Below are positions 16,336 to 26,581 of a stretch of 64,000 nucleotides of DNA, piece after piece; within the stretch, counting starts at the first letter, position 1; every line of letters begins with the position of its first letter. Under the pieces are notes generated by a model. The model was given only the letters and a program-made list of their open reading frames with translations, did not search any database and had not been told where the DNA came from. The translations under genes and the position numbers were made by a program. Source of the DNA: Dillenia suffruticosa (taxonomy: Eukaryota; Streptophyta; Magnoliopsida; Dilleniales; Dilleniaceae); assembly GCA_033439265.1 (NCBI GenBank), contig JAVTVX010000016.1, positions 13,441,201 through 13,505,200 on the forward strand, written 5' to 3'.

Positions 16336-17831
16336 GAATTTGATATTATTTCCATTAATTTTATTTCATTTAATTGCATTAGTAATAACTTAAGTTTTAT
16401 TTTAATTTATAACTCAACTATTATATTTTATCATTTTATATTTCCATTAATTTTATTTCATTTAATTTAATTGTATTTGTATTTTTTTTCTTATGTTGTA
16501 CTTTTTATAGAATTTATATAAACCATTTAAAAAATAAGTTGTGATAATAAGATTGGTAATTGTGATAATAAGTGGTAAGTAATGATAAGTTGTGATAAGT
16601 TGTGATAAGAATATTGGTAATTGTGATAATAAGTGGTAAGTAATGATAATTTTGAATGAATGATATTATTATATTAGTGTGATAATATAAAATGATGGTT
16701 ATTAATATTAATTTAAATTATAATATATTATTAATTTAAAAAATTTATATATTTAATTATAAATATTTACCAAAATATAAAATATTAATAATTTATCATA
16801 ATCCGTGGAAGGTAGAGAATAAAAGAAAAAAAAAGAAAAATGAGACACATGGCAAGCTGTGTCATTTCCGTTACTTCCATTTTCATTTAATTGTGTCTTT
16901 TTATTATTTGTTTTAATTTATTTTTTCTAATTTTTTGTTTTTCAAATGATATTTATTTGTAAAAAAATTACGTCTGTGAAATTTATCTAAAATTTATTTG
17001 TTAATGATAATGTAAAAAATCTATATATTTAATAACAAGTTATAAAATCATTTTCAAATATAATATTCATCTAAACAATTATATATTATATTCAAATACC
17101 TCAAATTTGTAAACTGAGAAAAAAAAAAAGGAAAAAAGGTTGAATGAGAGTGAGATAAGGAAAAAAAAATGTGGCAGATAAGAAAAAAAAATGAGAGTGA
17201 AATAGAAAGAAATATTATCGGTATATTTCAAAAAAAAAAGAAAAAAAAATTGAGAGATGAAAAATGTGTAATGAAAAAGGGCGGGAAAATTGTGTAATGA
17301 AAAAATATCCGAAAAAAGAGATTTTAAAATTTCATTTTGAAAATTTGTTTGTTATTAATTTAATTTGAAAAAGTGGTATATCCAAGAAGGTAAAATGAAA
17401 ATGTAAAAAAATTACAAAAAATTGAGATACATATTCACCATTTTCCAATAATATAATAATATCAATCTTACATTATTATATAATATATATATATATATAT
17501 ATTGTTATATATATTACTATAAGTTACAATGGATTTTAATATGATAATTATCGATATTAATTTAAATTATAATATATAAAAAATTTAAAAAATTTAAATA
17601 TTTCATTATAAATATTTACAAAAATAACTAATAATTCATTAATTTTATTTCATTTTATTTTATCGGTAAAAGTGAGATAAAAGAAATTGATGAGAGAGAG
17701 AGAGGAAGGAAGAGAAGAAATTTTATTTTATGGGTGAGAGTGAGATAGGAAAAAAAAAATTGATGGGAGAAAGGGAGAGAAAAAGGGAGAGAAGAAAATG
17801 AAAAAAGAAAAGGTTGCAAAAGAAAGGGAAC

Positions 17832-17884
17832 GGACTCGAACCTGGTAGCTGGACATGGGATTAGAAACTTCAACCACTAGCCCG
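17832..17884 (-). mobile_element. tRNA-derived head with Pol III A and B boxes (SINE-like)
   Basis: On the minus strand GGGCTAGTGGTTG (about 17871-17883) fits an internal Pol III A box. GGTTCGAGTCC (17832-17842) is a perfect B box, about 30 bp downstream, as in tRNA-derived SINEs. The rest does not fold into an intact tRNA by eye, and I did not find a clear A-tail or target duplication, so element limits are unknown. It could be an old SINE fragment captured in CACTA-2. Confidence 0.5.
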
Positions 17885-17954
17885 CTTGATGGGTGTTGGT
17901 TAAAATGGCCTTTGCCTTATATATTTACTTCTCCTCCTCAATTTTTTGACACTC

Positions 17955-18110
17955 CACAGTTGCAACCGCGCTGTAGCACGGCTGCAACTGCGCAGGCATC
18001 CTCATGCCAGCGCAGTTGCAGCCGCGTGCCCTGCGGCTGCAACCTCTTGCGCAGAGGCATGTCAGTGCCCCTGCGCGCGCTTGCGGCTGTGCCCCCCGCG
18101 GCTGCAACCG
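17955..18110. repeat. GC-rich tandem repeat, second island
   Basis: It shares GCGGCTGCAACC, GCCCTGCGGCTGCAAC and CCCCTGCGCGCGC with the island at 15845-16045 and has the same order: island first, then a pyrimidine tract. This suggests the island and tract moved or duplicated together. Confidence 0.75.
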
Positions 18111-18113
18111 TGG

Positions 18114-18372
18114 GGTTCTTTTTTTTTTATTTCTTCTTTTTTTTTTTTGCTTCTTTTTTCATATATTTACCATTTTTTTACTTTTTTTTTTACTTTTTTT
18201 TACCCTTTACCCTTCCCTTTTTTTTGAACTTTTTTTTTCTTTTTCTTCTTCTTTTTTATCTTTATTTTTATTTTTTTTTACCTTCACCCTTCCGTTTTTT
18301 TAACTTTTTTTTGTTTCTTTTTTTTTTTTATTTCAGTTTTTTCTTCACCCTTCAATCTTTTTTTTTTCTGCT
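18114..18372. repeat. Long polypyrimidine tract, second copy
   Basis: About 260 bases of T-runs with C interruptions on the plus strand, following the second GC-rich island in the same order as at 16046-16335. It ends near AAGTTGCCCTTCG. No coding function is suggested. Confidence 0.85.
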
Positions 18373-18779
18373 TCACTATTACAAGTTGCCCTTCGTGTGG
18401 CACGTCAAGAGAAATATATTGGTAATAATATATTAATCATCAATATTATATAATTTTATATAAATTCTAAAAATATTTAATTTACAAATTTAATTTTTAA
18501 CATTGAAAAATTGATAACTCCACAATAAAATTATATTCTCGTCAAAATAAATTTTTTAATTTAATCAAATTTCTCTTTTTCACGCAAAAAATATTTGTGT
18601 TTTTTTTATTCTAATCTAATTATTTTTTTTACCAAAAACAATTAATTCATTTTAGATAATTCCAAATAATGATTTTTTTTTTGCACCACATCACAAATTA
18701 ACAATCAAATTTATAATCAAATTTGATCGCACAAAAATTTTATCATTTTATTTCAAATTTAACAACTCAACTTTACAAA

Positions 18780-19870
18780 AACTGGCGGTAGTATAATGCA
18801 GAGTAACAAGTGGTAATAAATAGTAATAATCGGTAACAAGTGAGAAATGATATGTACATTTAATTTGAAAAATGTTATTATACTTGTTAGATTAATAAGT
18901 GATAATGAAAGTATAAAAAATTTAGAATTATTTTCAAATATAAATGTACTATTTTCTAATAATATAATAATAATATCAGTAAATTATTACATAATACATA
19001 CATATTACTATAAATTATAAAGTATATTATTGTTGAATGAAAAATATATGTTAGTAATAATATAAAATTATGATTATTAATATTAATTTATCAACTGTCC
19101 CACGTGCCAAAATGATGGAACATATTGGTTGAGTGTATTTGGAATAAATATATTGGTGGAATTATCAACGTTATATAATTTTATATAAATTTAAAAAAAA
19201 AATTATTTAATATACGAATTTAGTCTTTTAAAATTTTTCAGTGATAACTCCAAATTTACGCCAAAATAAAAAACAATTCAATCAATGATCTTTGGCACCA
19301 TATCACAAATTGGCGGTTAAATTTGATAAAACTCCAAAATATTTCATTATTTTATTTCAAAATCAAGCGGTAAATTTTGTGAAATTCCAAAAACATTTTA
19401 TCATTTTATTTCGGAATCAATGTACCCGTCAAAAACTTTTTATTTTTTTGCCCATTTTCCTTGAATATTTTTTATTTTGCAAATCATGACTATTAATATT
19501 AATTTAAATTATAATATATTAATAATTTAAAAATTTTATATATTTAATTACAAATATTTGCCAAAATATATAATATTAATAAAGATAAAAGAAAAGAAAA
19601 GAAAAAAGTGTCATGATTTGCATTTTGCATTTTACATTATATCTTTACAAAGAAAAAAGAAAACATTATTTTATCGTGATAACAAATAATAACAATAGAT
19701 AACAAATAATAGTGTATCATGGTATAATGTATGGTAACAAGTGGTAACAAATAATAACAACTGATAAGAAATGATAATGTCTCATAATATAATGCATAGT
19801 AACAAATTGTAACAAATAGTAACAATCGGTAACAAATGATATTCTTATAATAAATGGTAGAATTGGTATA
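18780..19870. repeat. Scattered GTAACAA/GGTAATAA repeat patches
   Basis: Patches at 18790-18850 and 19670-19860 consist of degenerate GTAACAAGTGGTAACAAATAATAACAA-like units of about 25-60 bp. One includes two copies of a TAATGCATAGTAACAA-type block. These are diverged relatives of the TAGTAAC family in CACTA-1. The sequence between is AT-rich with copies of the TTAATATTAATTTAAA core. Confidence 0.6.
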
Positions 19871-20106
19871 AGTGTAGTAAACAATGTTAACAGAAATGAA
19901 AATACAAAAAAAATCAAATACAAAAATTATAAAATAAAATTCATGATATAATAATAATAAAAAAAAGGTAAAACAAGATAAAATTAAACTCACAAAAGAT
20001 AAAGATACACTATATACCAGTGGGGATAAGTGTATTTATGAAAAGAGTAATAAAAATTTATATGGATCTAATATATCCAACTACATGATAATTTTTTGAA
20101 CTTGAT

Positions 20107-20340
20107 ATGTTTGGCATGTGTGATTCATTCATAAATTTATATGATCATTTACAAATTTACATGATCGTAGATAAACCAACTTCTCATGCATTTAATGTGG
20201 ATGAAAATAAGTTTCATGAATTATTTTTAGAATGTCAAAAAACCAATATATCCAAATTGAAGTGCACTATACTAATTTTAAATAATGTTACATGTGAAAT
20301 ATTAGTGATTGAAATTAGTGGTATATGTGTGTGTGTGTAA
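20107..20340 (+). other. 77-codon open frame of unknown origin
   Basis: The open frame has non-repetitive composition and balanced residues (FHELFLECQKTNISKLKC segment, one TSHAF segment), unlike the repeat-derived frames around it. It matches no family I recognise and ends in a GT-repeat. It may be a decayed exon of the CACTA-2 transposition genes or chance. No promoter or splice evidence is visible. Confidence 0.2.
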
Positions 20341-21154
20341 TATGTAAAAGTTGTGCATATGGAAATTATGGAGTGTCTATGAAAGATTAAATTTTTATTT
20401 ATTGTGAATTATACTTTGTAATTATAAATTGTGATCAAATTTGACATTAATTTCTACCGATATAATAGATGTAAAATTTAGCGTTATTTAATAATTATGC
20501 CAATATAATTAATTATATCATTACATATAATTATATTATATTGTCATATTTTCAAATTATATTCAATAAATTTTCAAAACTATAACATTATATTATATAA
20601 ATTATTAATTTCATATCATTGCATTATTTAAATTAATAATATTAATAAGTTTATTATCATATAATATAGAATATATATTATTTTTTATTAATCAAATAGA
20701 TATAATATTAATCAAATATAGTAACTAGTTAGTAAGTATTTGTTAATAAATAGTAAAAATTATAAATGATTTTTTCAAAACAGATATGAAAGACACGTGA
20801 AAAATTAAGAAACGCGGTAATAAAAAGAGGTGGGAGAAAAAATGTAGTAATGAAAAAAGAGGCGGGAGAAAAAGCGCGAAAGCGGAGTTTTAAAAATTTG
20901 TTTGTAAAAATTGTATATTATAAATCATACATGGGTGAAAGTTCCACAATCAAAATTTCTCTATCATTTCCTTGAAAGCTCTTTTCCCCTAACCCATTTA
21001 AACCTCTCACTCATACTTTGCAAAGTTTTATCAAAAGTTAATCATATTTGGTATTTGAAAGATTTGACGAACGACAGATAAGTCTTGTATGAAGAATCAC
21101 AACAATTTCAAGAAAGAACAAGTTTAGTCAAACAAGCTCAATCCAGTGAAGTAA

Positions 21155-21345
21155 CCGGGCCGGGCCGGTTCAAGGACTGTTCAAGGAACCGCGGGCCGGG
21201 CCGGCAGCGGTTCCTAGGCCAGACCGGGCCGTGCCGGGTCGGTTCCCATTTTTTTCCTTGTGGAACCGGCCCGGCCTGTTGAACCGGAACCGACAGTTCC
21301 TGGCCGGGCCGGTTCAGGGCCGGGCCCTGTTCGGTTTTTTTTTTT
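21155..21345. repeat. GGCCGG-rich subterminal cluster, left end of hAT
   Basis: Multiple GGGCCGG and GGTTC/GAACC motifs in both orientations, with hairpin potential (an 18-bp-scale GGAACCGGCCCGGCC block and its reverse complement), followed by a T-tract. It pairs with 24585-24822. Confidence 0.85.
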
Positions 21346-21671
21346 TTTTTTTTCTTTCTATTGCGTTTTTCTAAATTTTTTTTCTAACTATATTTTTTAA
21401 TTCCATTTTAATTTTATAACTCCATTTTTTTTAACTTTGTTTTTTTTTAATTAACTTTTGATAATTCACTTGTAATTAAAAATTAGAGATACAAGATTTT
21501 TAGAGTAGTTCTACCGAATTCGGTGTACGTCCACTACCAAGCTCATCACTTGGATTTTTAAATCCACTATTTTTTTTTACATTATTTTGATAATTACATC
21601 ACTTTGATTTTTTTTTCTATTTAAAATGACTTGTAAACAAAAGGAAAATATTAATATTAATATTAATATTA

Positions 21672-23690
21672 TTATTCTTCTTCTTTTTCAACTTCTTGTT
21701 CATCATCTTCCGAGGTTTTGAAAATTCCTTACATTCTTTTTTCTGCATCATTCCAATCTTTAATGCATATTAAAGCTTCTAAAGTGTCGTCTGCTAAATT
21801 TGTACGTTTTTCGGTTAACACTCGACCACCTGTACTAAAAGCACTTTCGGATGGTACTGTAGATACCGGAGGGGTTAGTATATCTTTAGCCACTTGGGTC
21901 AAAATTGGATAATATGATGTATTATTTTTCCACCAACCTAATATATCATATAAATCTATATCATCAAAACCTTCTAATCTAGGTGTTTGTTTATATAAAA
22001 GTAATTCATTAAATGATGATCAAGAAATTCTTTGTTTTTTTCCTAACATGTGTAAGGGATTAAATGAAAATGAAGATGATTGAATACTATTACTACTACT
22101 ACTAGCTATATTATTAGTATTTAAATTATTAATTTTCTTTTCATATAATTCAAATATTGATTGTAAAGTATGAGATATTTGTTGTTTTAAAAAATGTGGG
22201 TTAATAGACATTTCAGATGGAAAAGCTTGTGCAAAACAATTTATTAACATTTCAGCACCTTCAACCTTAACACGTGGATCTAATGCACTTGCAACTAAAT
22301 ATAAAATTGGAATTTCTTCATAATATTTTAAAAATTTTGTTTTCATTGAAAGAACAATTTCACCAAATCTTTCTTCATTTTCAAATTGATTAAATACATA
22401 AATAATTTTACAAAGATTTGGTAGCATTAAATGATTAGTTAGATAATAATATCCAGAAAATAATTTTGTACATAAATAAAAAATTTCCAATAATTTTGTA
22501 AGTGTAGACGCAAATTCAAAAGCGGTATTATCAATAAAACCATATTCGTAATTTGAATTTGCAAATTCAATTAAAATATTTTGAAAAGGAAGAACACCTT
22601 GTAACATGTCATATGTTGAATTCCACCTAATGTCACATTCCATTTTAAATTTTTTAAATTTTTTGTTATGTAAAATACATAATTGTCTCATTTCTTGAGT
22701 TTTTACAGCAGAATTTCTTATTTGATGAATTAAATCGTGAATAGGTTGTAAAAATAGTTCTCCCATTGCTAAACCATCCTTAACACATAAATTAATTATA
22801 TAACATACACATCTAATATAAAAAAAAAGCTCCATTTAAAATTGTTTTTAAAAAATTTTTTAAACTATTAACCGCAGTAATATTAGTCGAAACATTATCA
22901 AAAGAAATAGAAAAAATTCTATCACTTATTCCATAATCATAAATAACATTTGAAATTATTCTACCTATATGTGCACCAGAATGTGGAAATTCCCAACGTT
23001 GAAAAGCTAAAATTCTTTTTTGTAAAGACCATGAATTATTTATCCAATGACATGTTACTACAATATAATATTTTTTTTATGCTTACTTTTCCAACTATCC
23101 GAAGTTAATGAAAATTTACATTAACTAGTCATAAATTCTGTAAGTATACCATTTTTTAATTCCTGATATCTATCTAATGATCTCCTCCTACCGGATTTTT
23201 TACTACTTTTTTTATAACCGGGTTGTAAATATTTTTGGACATATTCTTCAAATACAAGACATGCAACTATACTGAGGAGTAATTCTTTTCTTGCTAACCA
23301 TTCTATTTGTCTAATTTTTTCTTTATCCGAATTATATTTAAATGTACCAATTATATTACCTTCCCCCGTAGAAATTTGTGTTTGTTTTGTTTGTGGTAAT
23401 TTATCTGGATAATTATTAATTAAGTGTCTCTTAAGTGTGCCTACCCCCCAACCTTTTAAAAATTTATATTTTTGATGATAAATTTTACAAATTGCTTTTT
23501 GTTCATCATTTTTTCTTTCAAAAAATGTCCATATATTAAAATCATTTTTTTTAGTTTGTGTTGTGTTAGATTCAGTGTTACTAGGTTCGGTTTCTTCCAA
23601 AAAATTTTCAATATCTATATGATCGGGAATTTCAAAAAATGGAGGAAGAGGAGATTGTTGAGAAGATTGTGAAAAGTGTGTTCCGGCCAT
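21672..23690 (-). pseudogene. hAT transposase (BED finger, RNase H-like core, C-terminal dimerisation domain), broken
   Basis: Starts at ATG 23690. N-terminal residues 1-189 are open (23690-23121) and carry a BED-type zinc finger region. The finger has CKIY where the family has C-x2-C, and a Tyr where the second His is expected after RHLIN. Catalytic-core sequence follows (KFSLTSDSW, then CDIRWNSTYDML within the open stretch 22835-22020). The hAT dimerisation motif (SESAFSTGGR...TLEALICIKDW) lies at about 21750-21860. Breaks: TAA at 23121-23123, frameshifts near the A/T homopolymers at about 23070-23085 and 22826-22833 that offset each other, and further stops (including a TAA just after the DWNDAEKRM segment) before the end at 21672. 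It is therefore inactive as it stands. Confidence 0.88.
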
Positions 23691-23936
23691 TTTATAAAAA
23701 AAATTAAGATTAAAATTTTTAAAATAATATATACGATAAAATTTTTTAAAGGAAATTTAAAATTAAATTTTTTAAAAAGATAATACAAATGTAATGCAAA
23801 TGCAAAAAAATAAATATGCAAAAAATTTAAATATACCGATTTGACGAATACCGCAGTTGTTTTTTGCAAAATCTTGAATGAGCTCCCAACCTTGAAATCT
23901 TCTCAAATCTTGATTAATGTAGATAATGGGGTATAA

Positions 23937-24360
23937 GGTGATGAAATGGTGTAAATTTTGATGGAAATGGTGTAGAATTTAATGGAAATGGTAAAAAAAA
24001 TGGTGTAGGTAATGTGGTATAAGAGAATAGAAATGGTGTAGAAATTGGTGGAAATGTAAATAATTGTGGAAATGTAGATAATGGAGAAAATGAAAATGGT
24101 GTATAAGGTGATGAAATGGTGTAAATTTTAATGGAAATGGTATAGAATTTAATGGAAATAGTAAAAAATATGGTGTAGGTAATGTGGTATAAGAGAATAG
24201 AAATGGTATAAAAATTGATGGAAATGTAAATAATTGTGGAAATGTAGATAATGGAAAAAAATGAAAATGGTGTATAAGGTGATGAAATGGTGTAAAAATT
24301 GATGGAAATGGTGTAGATAATAGTGTAGAAAATGATGGAAATGATATAAAAAATGGTAAT
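23937..24360. repeat. 170-bp tandem repeat in the 5' leader of the hAT transposase
   Basis: GGTGATGAAATGGTGTAAA begins at 23937, 24107 and 24278, giving units of 170 and 171 bp plus a partial third unit. Within each unit there is a finer GGAAATGGTGTA-type repeat of 20-25 bp. Minus-strand Pro/Phe/Ile/His-rich open frames are repeat artefacts. The location between the GGCCGG cluster and the transposase start would place it in the leader or promoter. Confidence 0.85.
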
Positions 24361-24584
24361 ACAAAGGAAATAATAATGAGAGAATGTAGTAATATTGAGA
24401 GAATGTAGATGTGAGAGAGAAAGAGAGATTTTGTTGTGGAGATTTTGGAAATGGGGTATAAGGTATTTATAGGAAAATTTTTTGACCCTATGGACCAAAA
24501 TAACCTCAAAAGTAGCCGTTTTATAGCTGTTGGGAGGGGTAAAATTAGAAAAAAATTTCAAAATTCAAAAAAAATGGGGAAATT

Positions 24585-24822
24585 TGAACCGGAATCGGCC
24601 TGGCCGGGCCGGCCGGGCCGGGCCGGTTCCAGTCCGGGTCGCTTTTCCAAACTGGGCCGGTTCCGGGCCGGTTCCCGGTTCAATTTTTTTTGAACCGGCC
24701 CGGCCCGCTACAGGAAACGGTTCCGGGCCGGGCCGGTTTATTGTAACCTTGGGCCGGTTCCGGTTTCGGGCTTGACCCGGGCCAGCCGGGCCGATTTTCG
24801 GGCCCAAACCGGCCCGGTTTCC
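24585..24822. repeat. GGCCGG-rich subterminal cluster, right end of hAT
   Basis: Dense CCGGGCCGG and GGGCCGGTTCC motifs run up to the right terminus, mirroring 21155-21345. Glycine/Pro/Arg-rich open frames on both strands reflect composition only. Confidence 0.85.
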
Positions 24823-25379
24823 AGTCTAGCTCAATCATTCAAGATGTTATTGAGGTTTTAAAAATAAATATCTTATTTTTATTTTAATTTGAGATTTAAT
24901 ATTGAAATATTATTTTTAATTTTTTATTTTGGACAGTTGTGAAGAAATATAAATATCAATGCTATCAAGATGTTTTGCATTTAGAAAAAGGAAATGCTCT
25001 CTACTTACTTCTCTGGTAATATTTTCATTTACATTCATTATTTATTAGTTATAATGATTTCATTATTTTATTATTGGATTTTAATGAATAGATTGTCACG
25101 AAAGATTATGGATAAAGACGCCTTAAAAAATTATGATTGTGAATAAAAATGCATTCAGAAACTGTAACGAATATTTTTGGTTTGGAATATCTCAGAAGAC
25201 ATATAATTGTGAGCCATGTAATTTTTTTTCTATTTTTTTTGTCTTATATGTATCAATCATTTGAGCTTGTATCAATTACAATTCTTATAATATTTATATT
25301 ATTTTTATAATTTCTTTATTTTTCAGTGTTTTAATTTACCTATCATCTTAAAAAAAAAAAGAAACCGTCACTATTGATA

Positions 25380-25975
25380 TTATGTGGTAATCCTATGGTA
25401 ACATTGGTACCGAGTAGTAATTTAGTGGTAACCGAAATAATAATTTTTTTTTAACATTTATAATAACAGAGAATAAAAAAAAAATAACATTTCTAAGCTA
25501 ATATGATGATAAAAGAGAGAGAGTAACATTTTCTGACGCTTGTGTAACCGATGGTACAAAATAATAACCATGACGATTAGTAACTATGTAGTAATCGACA
25601 GTAACCATGATAACTGACAGTAACATGTAGTAATCTACAGTAACCGTATAGTAACTTACAGTAACTTATACTAATATTTTCCAACTGATAAAAACAAAAA
25701 TTTTTTCTCGCTTGTGGTAACCGATAGTACAAACAGTAATTTATACTAACATATAATTGAGTGGTAATCGACGATAAAAGATAGTAACATTTCCTAACAT
25801 ATGTGGTAACCGATGATAAATGGTAGTAACATTTCTTAACGGTTGTGATAACTGACGATAAAAGATAGTAACATTTCCTAACATATGTGATAACCGACGA
25901 TAAAAACTAATAATTTTTACTTATATTTTGAAACCGATGATAAAAGATAGTATTTTTACTAATACTTTTTTAACC
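25380..25975. repeat. Subterminal repeat zone at the right end of CACTA-2
   Basis: Degenerate 35-60-bp units of the form GGTAACCGATGATAAAAGATAGTAACATTTCCTAAC occur about eight times, with variants of CCGACGATAAA and GTAATC(G/T)ACAGTAAC. The layout matches the 7239-7860 zone of CACTA-1, which is the homologous end in inverted orientation. Confidence 0.75.
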
Positions 25976-26365
25976 GTCATTATAAATCAATCACATGCTC
26001 CAACGGTCATCAAAACCGTCGAGATAGATCTATCCCGACTGGTGTATAGCCGACTAAAAGAGTATTCGTTGGAGAAAGTTTTGTTGACGGTTTTAGTATG
26101 TTTAGCAAACGGTTTTTGTCCGTCTGAATAGTGCATTTGTTTTGTAGTGACTAGACCGAGTAGATGTTGGTAAAACAAATCTAAGCGAAGAGAAACTATT
26201 TGATGGAGGCTATTGTTAAAATACATGGGAAAGACATACTGATTAACCCCAGGCGACAGAGGGTTTAAACACACTTTTGGCTCATGAATTGATCAAAGTG
26301 AAATTTTCAGACCCTCAGAGCTTTTATCGATCATACCAACATGGTATTTATAGATAGTGCTGATT

Positions 26366-26569
26366 TTTTTTTTTGGGTTCCTATGGCTAGGCCACCGCCC
26401 GATATCTGAGATTTCGCCCCGACTAATCCAGATCGACTTGACTATCGGGTCTCATTTGAGGGGGAGGTCTTTCAACATTATTTTTTTAGTATCCATGGGG
26501 AGTCGAACTTCCGACCTGATTAAGGGACGAAGGTACCATTCCCACCTACGCCAACAAGTATTGGTATAC
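26366..26569 (-). mobile_element. tRNA-derived SINE with target duplication
   Basis: Minus-strand element of about 204 bp. The A box TGGCGTAGGTGG (about 26547-26558) and the B box AGTTCGACTCC (about 26500-26510) are about 37 bp apart. The body then runs to a terminal A-run (T-run at 26362-26374 on the plus strand). Twelve-base flanking repeats ATAGTG(C/T)TGATT lie at 26354-26365 and 26570-26581 with one mismatch. This is the standard layout of a plant Pol III SINE mobilised by LINE-type retrotransposition. There is no coding capacity. Confidence 0.8.
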
Positions 26570-26581
26570 ATAGTGTTGATT

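Larger units (their letters stand above)
15236..16865. repeat. Duplicated AT-rich block (about 0.5 kb), copies about 1.1 kb apart
   Basis: 15236-15790 and 16398-16862 run in parallel. Both start with TTTTAATTTAT-type sequence, continue through GTGATAATAAGTGGTAA runs and a TTAATATTAATTTAAATTATAATATATTA-type core, and end with ACACATGGCAAGCTGTG. Shorter copies of the core occur near 17540-17640, 19070-19090 and 19490-19590. Between the two main copies lie a GC-rich island and a pyrimidine tract. The arrangement is a degraded higher-order repeat of roughly 1.1 kb. Confidence 0.7.
21143..24827 (-). mobile_element. hAT DNA transposon nested in CACTA-2
   Basis: The 8-bp target duplication AGCTCAAT is exact at 21135-21142 and 24828-24835. 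The ends are imperfect inverted repeats: CCAGTGAAGTAACCGGGCC on the left, and AGACTGGAAACCGGGCC as read inward on the right. Dense GGCCGG/CCGGCC clusters lie just inside both ends (21155-21345 and 24585-24822), a known feature of one plant hAT group. The transposase gene is on the minus strand and broken, so this copy is probably defective. About 3.7 kb is a normal autonomous-element size. Confidence 0.9.
14194..26149. mobile_element. CACTA-2: second CACTA-like element, same family, opposite orientation, with a nested hAT
   Basis: The left end is CACTACAAAATTAAATC and the right end is ATTTGTTTTGTAGTG, giving ten inverted terminal bases (CACTACAAAA). The flanking triplets are ACT at 14191-14193 and ACT at 26150-26152. 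Read from its right end inward, the element matches the left end of CACTA-1: a GACGGAC motif, CTTCTCC(G/A)ACG, and CCGTTGGAGCATGT beginning 143 bp in, in both elements. The left end matches the right end of CACTA-1 more loosely (several CGGTAA/GACGG blocks). The interior holds GC-rich islands, pyrimidine tracts, a duplicated 0.6-kb block and the hAT insertion. No TNP2-like transposase was recognised. Confidence 0.75.

Noticed and set aside
15788-16470. Long plus-strand frames with Ala/Arg-rich starts and Phe-rich tails
   Set aside because: The first part is the GC-rich repeat and the second the polypyrimidine tract; all phases are open because of composition.
24565-24807. Gly/Pro/Arg-rich open frames on both strands
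   Set aside because: Produced by the GGCCGG subterminal cluster of the hAT element.
7019-26149. A single 19-kb CACTA element spanning both copies
   Set aside because: The outer flanks do not share a triplet (TTT versus ACT), while each inner pair does (TTT/TTT and ACT/ACT). Two separate elements fit better.
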